A DNA stretch of 11,862 nucleotides. Origin: Cephalothrix spiralis (Eukaryota; Nemertea; Palaeonemertea; Archinemertea; Cephalotrichidae). The stretch's first letter is position 1. Each line of letters begins with the position of its first letter. Positions 7,165 through 11,862 of the stretch are shown one piece after another. The notes beneath the pieces are model-generated. The model made no database searches, had not been told where the DNA came from, and saw only the letters and a program-made list of their open reading frames with translations. Made by a program: the position numbers and the translations under genes. The stretch lies in assembly GCA_032353305.1 (NCBI GenBank), contig JAUCNG010364596.1, positions 1 through 11,862 on the forward strand, written 5' to 3'.

Positions 7165-10100
7165 GTGAGTTATAAGTTTTTGATTAGTTATATGATGTGG
7201 AGTATTTTTTTGTTAATTTCTTAAGTTGCACTGCGCACTTTCAAGCTAAATAAAACTGCATCGAATTATTGGCGATTCGCTCTCGCGAAAGCTTGATTTA
7301 CCAGTTTCTAACACTGAAATTTAAATGTATGAACTACCGGTACACCTGGGTAGTGGGTACACTGTATTTGTATATGTCTTTCGTCTTTTAGTAGTTCTGA
7401 AAAAATTGTCAGTCTATTGGGTATATCCCATAAACATTACTTACAAATGACATACCCCAGCATACCCCAATGCAACGGCCAACAAGGCGATGATTTCGTC
7501 CCTTTTGGAATCATGTGTTGATATGAAATTCCTCCTGGAATGTCCAAAACGATAGGGCAATACAATGTAACTATCCTTCAAACTTTTAGATAATTTCCTT
7601 TTACCTTGCTCTAAACCTTAGGACACATAAAATATACAAACCTTAAAAGTTCTCTTGTACAACGTCACAAGGCATACCAAGCTCATGCAATATATTTAGT
7701 GGCATCTAGGTGGTTGTAACTTGTATTGTAAGACATGTAAAGATGATGTTTTAATTCGGATATCTAGAAACGGACACTCTATTGCTTTTATATATTTGTT
7801 ATTATTTCCTATTAAGATATAAGAATCTTATAAAAATTCACAAAAAGTCTATATTTCCTATATTTTGACATAAAGTTCACCAGCATATTCATAAAGTCGC
7901 TTGGGCCAAAGAAAATTAGCGGCTGGTTATTGGCGGTTGTGAAAGATGTCGCGACAGACTGTCATTCGGGGGCTTTCAAGATATTGTGATGATAATTTGT
8001 CACGACTGGTTTTTTGGCAGGGTTTTGAATGATATTGCTCCATAAAATGTGACTACTAGCCTAGAAAATAATAGAATAGGATTTTCCTATATTTTAATTT
8101 AAAGAATGGTCCTACATTTAGCCCAAAATTAAAGCATACATGTATATTTTTATATGTATTTTCCCTTAAACCTTAATATTGATACTTTTTGTTATTTTCA
8201 GGTGCTTCAGTCCTATCTATCTGGATTATAATAAATGTGGCAGTGCATTCAGTGAGATCAGCAACACAAGGTCAAGGTAAGTTATACACAATTAATACCC
8301 TTAAATCTTCGAAAATATCGTTTGTACATAGCTAGGTAAACTATTTATTTTTGGAAAGATCATAGAACATGCTGACAAATAGGGGTTTAGATATTATTGC
8401 CCCTGAGTGGGGGTGCAGGGTAAAAATGTGATTTTACTCTTCCCTTAATAAACGAGACAAACGATGCATTCCTACAGCGTCAAAAATATTATCGTGTTTG
8501 TAGTAACCAAACACCTAGTTTGATGAACAAAACATTAATTTTTTGCACTGTCGTTTATAAAGCGCGGTGTGAAAAGTTTCCGCATCGAGTAACGTCTTGT
8601 ATACCAGACTACCAAACACCAAGTTGCCAAAATTTCGACTTTGAAAAATTGCCCCTAGAGTGGTGCACAAACCACCGATGGGTGGATGAAGTAATTCAAA
8701 GTATGACTTGTAATATATCAAAAGCTAGTACATCGCCATCTATTGACCCCAATCACCGCATATAGATGGCTTTAAAATTCAAAACCAATGCAAAGCTTCA
8801 TTTTGAAATTGACAAGCAACACTTTGTGCCACAAAGAAAATATTTTTGTTGTTGTAGGATTGCTTCGTTAAAAAGTTGCCGTTTATTGTGGCACAAAACT
8901 TGTCTATTTATTATGACCATTTCGGCCTTCACCTGATAAAGATGACGAAATTATTTCCAATATATGTAACTCAACATAACTCATTGGCCAGTATAGTTGA
9001 TAATGATTAATTTGAATCTGGAATCTATTGTTCTAATTATATTATTGTTTACAATTTACTTATTGTTTATCAATTTTAATGATAGAAATGTGCCCTCTTG
9101 ATAATAGTTTAGCTATGTTCAAACGATATCTTCGCTGATTTTCGGGGTAGTGGGCGGCAATATAGAAAAACCACCTAATTGTGTAATAATTGTATGTTAA
9201 TAGTATTTCTCACGGTATCAGGACAATTCGCCCCTGAGACAAACGTCTCCAAATTTCAAAATTTTAAATGAAGGAACTTTGGAATAGATTCACGTTTGGG
9301 TCAAATTATAGATAGAGTGGATAGACGTTGCACTTAGGGTTCTTTGTGTTAATATAAACTTGGAGGTAAGTGCGTCAATAAGATTTGTTTTAAACCAATC
9401 GAAAATGAAAACTCTAATTATTAATTCTACGATTTATTTTCAGTTTAAAAAATCTTATTGACGAGCTTTTGACCATTACAAATTAAGCTCAGGAGTCTAT
9501 ATGTCAATCGGTTAGCGTCAATTCTGATATTTTGAATTTTTCAGACGAATTTTTGGGGCGAATTTCTCTATGGGCGAATTGTCTCAGGGACGAATTGCTG
9601 CCGGGACGAATTGTCTGTGGCGAATTTGTCCTGAACCGTTTCTCAGGGTTTATTCTGGGCTTTATCGTACATTATTGGCATAAAATGAGGCGTATTCCGT
9701 GTAGGAGAGCCGGTGATATTTGTAATATCGCTCACATCGGCCCGCTCATGAATTTATCATACAACTTACGGTTAACATTTTTAATAGAATTTATTCGCAA
9801 AAATTTGATGGGTGGTCAAAATTTTCAGGAAAAATTTATATTTTATTCAAAGATGACGTTACGTTAATAATAATTTTTATCATGATTATTTTCTTCAGTT
9901 AATGGCGGACCTCGAATTAAATTTAAAGACACTGTAAAGGGTTTAATTGGGTGAGTTCTTTTTTGTAGCATCATAATTTATTTCAAACATATGTAAATGC
10001 TACATCATCAGGTCCTATTTTCTATATACCATCTTCGAGTTCGCTCCCAAGGGAGGAAGCTCTCCTCACTGAGTCTCCTGTGGTAAAACAATCAACTCCA

Positions 10101-11516
10101 AGTCTTAACCTGACCAAACCATCCACGCAGCAGTGTGAGCTAAGGAACTTGCCGAGGGTTCTTCATGATGGAAAGTGGCGGAGGAACTCACGGGACTCAA
10201 ACTCGGGATCCCCTGCTTAGAACGCCGACATCTTAACGATACTAACTTGGCACCCTGTGTACAGTACACTATCCATAAAACATAAAAGAATATTATACTT
10301 GTATTCTTTTGCTTCATGACGCCCTTCTCTGGCTCTGCTATGAACTCAAAGATTGAATTAGCTGAAGGATAAAATGCACGCTCGAAATCATGGCTCACCC
10401 CAACGAAAATAATAGACGGCATTAAGATGCAATAATATTTTAACAAAATTTTGCATCCTAAATGCCGCATATTATTTACGTTGGGGCATTCATGGGGAAT
10501 CTAATATTTTCTTTCGTTTACTTATAGCTCCGTTAAGCCAAAGTTACCTAAAGATGCATCCACCAGTGTATTTGATGCTTTATCTAAACGAGGCCTTATT
10601 GAGAAGGGGTAAGTACGTCTTTGGTAGTTTATGTATAAAATGTTGCGGAATATAATTAGTGGCTCATTAGTACAATAAAATTATTTAAAAGATGATGAAG
10701 GGCGGGTTGGGCGCAAACCGCGGCCTAGTGGCTAAAATACTCCTAGCACAACCTGCCAAATTATTACAGACGTGTGCGCCGACGTGAAGTAGCTCGGCGG
10801 CGGCGGCCGATCCTTTTTGGACACGGCGGCATTCGGCGGCGGCGTTATGCAAAACATCATAGTTTTTGAAGATTTGCTGTCAATATTTTTAAAAAAGGTA
10901 TGAAAACATATATTTTAAATTTAATTTGAACATAATATCAGTACAGTAAAAATTGAAAGATCGAGGTTTCATCCTTAAAAAAACAAACCTCAATCGTTTA
11001 AAATCGTTCAAAAATTGTATATTAGAAAAACTGTCGGCGGCGCGCCAATAAAAACGTCGGCGGCTGTGGCGCGCCAGTTGATTTTGATCGGCGGCGGGGC
11101 GCGACGGCGCACACGTCTTGCTACATATAATATTAGTGCATGAACTTCCTTGATTGATCATTTTGTTGCATCTCCATTTCCAAATACATGTTGGGAAACA
11201 GAATTCTCCAGAATATGATTCTCTTAGATCAATACCCATGCCCTCACTGAGTGAAGCTTTATTAATATATTGTTCTTATTACTAGACAATCAATGATGAG
11301 ACAATGATAATTATTAATCATATTCTAATATTCATCTATTAAGTGAAAATTCCCATGTCTAAGCGTCCGTTCTATCAATCGTTTATGATGTGGACACGAC
11401 TTGCCTCAGGGGCCTAAGCGACGATATGACCTAACACTGATTGTTCCACAGTTCAAGGTTGAAAAATATGTCAATCAGTGCAATAGAAGAATATACAATA
11501 TACGGCCGAGTGGCGG
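7143..11516 (+). CDS. Unidentified secreted protein gene, 5' part (4-5 exons, continues beyond window)
   Basis: The gene is built from exons 7143-7164, 8202-8276, 9899-9950, 10528-10608 and, less surely, 11452-11516. The introns are 1037, 1622, 577 and 843 bases, with GT...AG ends and phases 1, 1, 2, 2 that join into one open frame of about 98 codons. Residues 1-27 form a signal peptide: a short N-region with Lys4, a hydrophobic core around ASVLSIWIIINVAV, and a likely cleavage after VRS at 27. What follows is basic and cysteine-free (for example PRIKFKDTVKGLIG, KPKLPKDAS, DALSKRGLIEKG). The ATG is supported by an in-frame stop at 7122-7124 and a TATA box upstream. A role outside the cell or in the secretory pathway is inferred only from the signal peptide. 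I do not recognise the family; the downstream part, probably holding the main domain, is outside the window. Confidence 0.6.
7321..7705 (-). CDS. Possible nested mini-gene with two very short introns (91 aa)
   Basis: Read on the minus strand: ATG at 7705-7703, exon 7705-7678 (MPLNILHEL plus G), intron 7677-7617 (61 bases, GTATGC...CCTAAG), exon 7616-7445 (56 complete codons), intron 7444-7397 (48 bases, GTAAGT...CTGAC...TTTTTTCAG), and exon 7396-7321 ending in TAA. All phases agree. The product has a lysine-rich N-terminal half (LEQGKRKLSKSLKDS) and a short hydrophobic stretch, IIALLAVALGYAGVCHL, too short and too late for a normal signal peptide. If the last intron is not spliced the frame ends at TAA straight after that stretch. 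It lies antisense inside intron 1 of the secreted-protein gene. An in-frame TAG directly precedes the ATG. No family recognised. A 60-codon frame can occur by chance here, so this is tentative; a repeat remnant is the main alternative. Confidence 0.35.
7923..7958 (+). repeat. Dispersed repeat fragment in intron 1
   Basis: CTGGTTATTGG at 7923-7933 is identical to 2380-2390. TCGCGACAGA at 7949-7958 is identical to the first ten bases of the window. The motif order (CTGGTTAT.GG then GATGTC.CGAC) parallels 2650-2676. Confidence 0.45.
7998..8022 (+). repeat. Dispersed repeat fragment in intron 1, adjacent copy
   Basis: TGTCACGACTGG at 7998-8009 is identical to 2665-2676. Together with the following TTTTTTGGCAGGGTT it resembles 2371-2398. 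Two related fragments within 100 bases suggest a tandem or internally repetitive element. Confidence 0.45.
8202..8276 (+). CDS. Exon 2 of the secreted-protein gene (signal-peptide core)
   Basis: Acceptor TTGTTATTTTCAG ends at 8201 and consensus donor GTAAGT starts at 8277. The 75 bases complete Gly8 and encode residues 9-32, including the hydrophobic core ASVLSIWIIINVAV and the c-region HSVRSA. Only this frame joins to exon 1 and yields a signal peptide, which is the main support for the gene model. Confidence 0.7.
8823..8897. repeat. Inverted repeat TTTGTGCCACAA / TTGTGGCACAAA
   Basis: A perfect 12-base arm at 8823-8834 pairs with 8886-8897 across 51 bases. A further GACAAG at 8811-8816 and CTTGTC at 8899-8904 extend the stem after an asymmetric bulge. 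Each arm is itself nearly palindromic. It lies in intron 2 and may be a small foldback element. Confidence 0.55.
9071..9141. repeat. Dispersed repeat, copy A (shared with 11612-11670)
   Basis: The stretch ATAGTTTAGCTATGTTCAAA, continuing to ATATCTTCG, aligns with 11638-11669 with only a few substitutions. The similarity reaches upstream through AGAAATGT and CAATT in the same order. It lies in intron 2, next to the 426-bp MITE. Confidence 0.55.
9206..9212. repeat. Target-site duplication, left copy (TTTCTCA)
   Basis: TTTCTCA here is repeated exactly at 9639-9645, immediately outside the two ends of the element at 9213-9638. A 7-base match (8 with one mismatch) is the size expected for hAT-like insertions. 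Confidence 0.75.
9213..9638. mobile_element. Complete MITE with TIRs, 7-bp TSD and CGAATT subterminal array (426 bp)
   Basis: Left end CGGTATCAGGACAATTCGCC (9213-9232) and right end, read on the other strand, CGGTTCAGGACAAATTCGCC differ only by single-base gaps. TTTCTCA flanks both ends. The right end carries six CGAATT units at 9546, 9559, 9575, 9591, 9607 and 9621, spaced 13-16 bases, likely transposase-binding sites by analogy. The interior holds a second hairpin. No transposase is encoded; an open frame at 9532-9867 starts at TTG and simply runs through the repeats and out of the element. The family is probably hAT-like from TSD length, though that is not certain. It sits in intron 2 of the secreted-protein gene. 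Confidence 0.85.
9374..9462. repeat. Internal hairpin of the 426-bp MITE
   Basis: The sequence from GTCAATAAGATTT to TTTAAAC (9374-9395) faces GTTTAAAAAATCTTATTGAC at 9443-9462, almost perfectly complementary with a 2-base difference in arm length. The loop is about 47 bases of AT-rich DNA. It is nested inside the terminal repeats, so the whole element can fold twice. Confidence 0.7.
9639..9645. repeat. Target-site duplication, right copy (TTTCTCA)
   Basis: Exact copy of 9206-9212, directly outside the right end of the 9213-9638 element. Confidence 0.75.
9899..9950 (+). CDS. Exon 3 of the secreted-protein gene
   Basis: Acceptor ATTATTTTCTTCAG ends at 9898 and donor GTGAGT starts at 9951. 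The 52 bases complete Val33, encode residues 34-49 (NGGPRIKFKDTVKGLI) and leave GG for Gly50. The segment is basic. Length and phase agree with both neighbours without adjustment. Confidence 0.65.
10015..10262 (-). mobile_element. tRNA-derived SINE, minus strand
   Basis: Read on the minus strand, an A-box-like TGCCAAGTTAGT (10252-10241) is followed by a B-box-like GAGTTTGAGTCC (10204-10193) at pol III promoter spacing. The intervening GTCGGCGTTCTAAGCAGG resembles an anticodon-arm region. A body follows (10190 to about 10030), ending in the tail GGTATATAGAAAATAG. That 16-base tail recurs at 11807-11822. Mollusc and other invertebrate genomes carry such tRNA-headed SINEs; I do not assign a named family. 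The 5' edge near 10262 is approximate and no clear target duplication was found. It lies in intron 3, antisense to the host gene. Confidence 0.6.
10528..10608 (+). CDS. Exon 4 of the secreted-protein gene
   Basis: Acceptor TTTACTTATAG ends at 10527 and consensus donor GTAAGT starts at 10609. The 81 bases finish Gly50, encode residues 51-76 (SVKPKLPKDAS, TSVFDALSKRGLIEK) and leave GG. The open frame is the only one that joins exon 3. Composition is lysine-rich with an amphipathic-looking FDALSKRGLIEK. Confidence 0.65.
10722..10732 (+). other. A-box-like sequence (possible truncated SINE head)
   Basis: GGCCTAGTGGC matches the pol III A-box consensus well. No B box follows before the inverted-repeat element starting at 10768, so a tRNA-like repeat may have been cut off there. 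Weak on its own. Confidence 0.25.
10768..11118. mobile_element. MITE-like element with GC-rich ends and 14-bp perfect TIRs (351 bp)
   Basis: AGACGTGTGCGCCG at 10768-10781 is exactly complementary to 11105-11118. Both ends (about 10768-10850 and 11030-11118) are GC-rich with five direct copies of TCGGCGGC (10794, 10833, 11034, 11057, 11088) and two GGCGCGCC sites (11039, 11068), while the centre is AT-rich. A possible 8-base duplication, TTATTACA versus TTGCTACA, has two mismatches, so the TSD is not certain. No coding capacity; the minus-strand frame at 10889-11239 is incidental. It lies in intron 4. Confidence 0.7.
11452..11516 (+). CDS. Possible exon 5 of the secreted-protein gene
   Basis: An acceptor (CTGATTGTTCCACAG, ending 11451) and a donor GTAAAA at 11517 bound 65 bases. 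Joined in phase 2 to exon 4 they give Gly77, then SRLKNMSISAIEEYTIYGRVA with no stop, leaving phase 1. A second frame is also open (FKVEKYVNQCNRRIYNIRPSG) and looks at least as good, but would need another exon between. The 3' end, GGCCGAGTGGCGGGTAA, also resembles a tRNA A box. Treat as provisional. Confidence 0.35.
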
Positions 11517-11611
11517 GTAAAAAAATTTGTTTGTTTAAATCTAATTTTTGGAAGTTTTGCCTCGCGCCCAGGTGGTGGTGCAAAGAAAAATGAATGCCCG
11601 CGGCGCTATAC

Positions 11612-11670
11612 CAATTCCATGAGTTTTCCAGAAATGTATAGTTTGACTATGTTTAAACCATATATTCGAA
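11612..11670. repeat. Dispersed repeat, copy B (shared with 9071-9141)
   Basis: CAATT, AGAAATGT and the ATAGTTTGACTATGTTTAAA block followed by ATATATTCG occur in the same order as in 9071-9141, with substitutions and short gaps. The plus-strand frame open across this region to a TAA at 11718-11720 is therefore more likely repeat sequence than exon. Confidence 0.55.
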
Positions 11671-11806
11671 GTTTTTATGGAGGCAGGCATGCACCATCGA
11701 ACCTGCTCCTCGGGCAATAATTCCAGATGACTGGCTCAAATTAACACTTAATGGTCCGCTTGCTGAGCATTTACCCGTAGGCCTGTACCTAACCCCGCAC
11801 TCTAAT

Positions 11807-11862
11807 CTATTTTCTATATACCGATTAGCAGTGGGATTTTTACCCCGAAGGGAGGGACAGTG
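11807..11862 (-). mobile_element. 3' end of a second SINE-like copy, cut by the window edge
   Basis: CTATTTTCTATATACC at 11807-11822 is identical over 16 bases to 10015-10030, the tail end of the SINE in intron 3. A CCGAAGGGAGGGA further on resembles CCAAGGGAGGAAG of that copy, though the bases between differ. The orientation is the same (minus). The rest lies outside the window. Confidence 0.45.

Noticed and set aside
8515-8765. Overlapping open frames on both strands
   Set aside because: Neither has a recognisable composition, start context or splice context, and each lies within intron 2 of the secreted-protein gene. They look like chance frames.
10105-10470. Minus-strand open frame of 121 codons
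   Set aside because: Much of it is the SINE body read through, and the rest is intron sequence.
10791-10846. CGGCGG runs as a microsatellite
   Set aside because: The runs are short and interrupted, and are explained by the repeated TCGGCGGC motif of the 10768-11118 element.
10889-11239. Minus-strand open frame of 116 codons
   Set aside because: It runs through the GC-rich end of the inverted-repeat element and out into the flank; no coding character of its own.
11572-11720. Possible exon 6, open in phase with exon 5
   Set aside because: The intron would be only 55 bases, unlike the others of this gene, and much of the frame lies in a repeat shared with 9071-9141.
1-11862. CRISPR array, bacterial operon or toxin-antitoxin type system
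   Set aside because: No regularly spaced repeats with unique spacers, no ribosome-binding sites ahead of ORFs and no recognisable prokaryotic genes; the splice-site evidence points to an animal genome.

Overview
The window looks like an intron-rich, AT-rich animal nuclear genome, most likely a marine invertebrate such as a mollusc; that assignment is a soft inference. No bacterial operon or ribosome-binding-site architecture is visible. The longest open frames are short. The coding signal that can be supported comes as small exons bounded by GT/AG splice sites with matching phases. The space between is filled with short non-autonomous DNA transposons (MITE-like), a tRNA-derived SINE and older dispersed repeats.

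Left part (1-5800): about 1.6 kb of AT-rich sequence without a credible gene. A set of exon-like blocks follows on the + strand (1638-1758, 5353-5477, 5680-5781). Their phases join, but the best reading is broken by one in-frame stop and one single-base frameshift, so they look like a decaying intron-containing gene or a gene carrying sequence errors. Two copies of a small TA-flanked MITE (2116-2259 and 3237-3358) and a GC-richer block with the longest ORF of the window (3919-4455, no family recognised) lie between them.

Middle part (5800-7140): mostly featureless AT-rich DNA. It holds a compact hairpin at 6120-6182 that has the shape of a microRNA precursor, and a TATA box at 6805-6812 about 340 bases ahead of the start codon of the next gene.

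Right part (7143 to the window end): the best-supported gene is a + strand gene with exons 7143-7164, 8202-8276, 9899-9950, 10528-10608 and perhaps 11452-11516, continuing beyond the window. The joined frame opens with a typical secretory signal peptide, followed by a basic, lysine-rich, cysteine-free segment. I do not recognise the family. Its introns act as landing pads. Intron 1 carries dispersed repeats and a possible compact three-exon minus-strand gene (7705-7321). Intron 2 carries a complete 426-bp MITE with matching 7-base target duplications. Intron 3 carries a tRNA-like SINE on the minus strand. Intron 4 carries a 351-bp element with GC-rich ends and 14-bp perfect terminal inverted repeats. 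A second fragment sharing the SINE tail lies at the right window edge.

Nothing here resembles a known defence, biosynthetic or mobile-gene system. The more unusual items are the nested minus-strand mini-gene with 61- and 48-base introns, the unidentified secreted protein, the periodic CGAATT array inside the 426-bp MITE, and the 6120 hairpin. All protein-function statements are inference from sequence alone.
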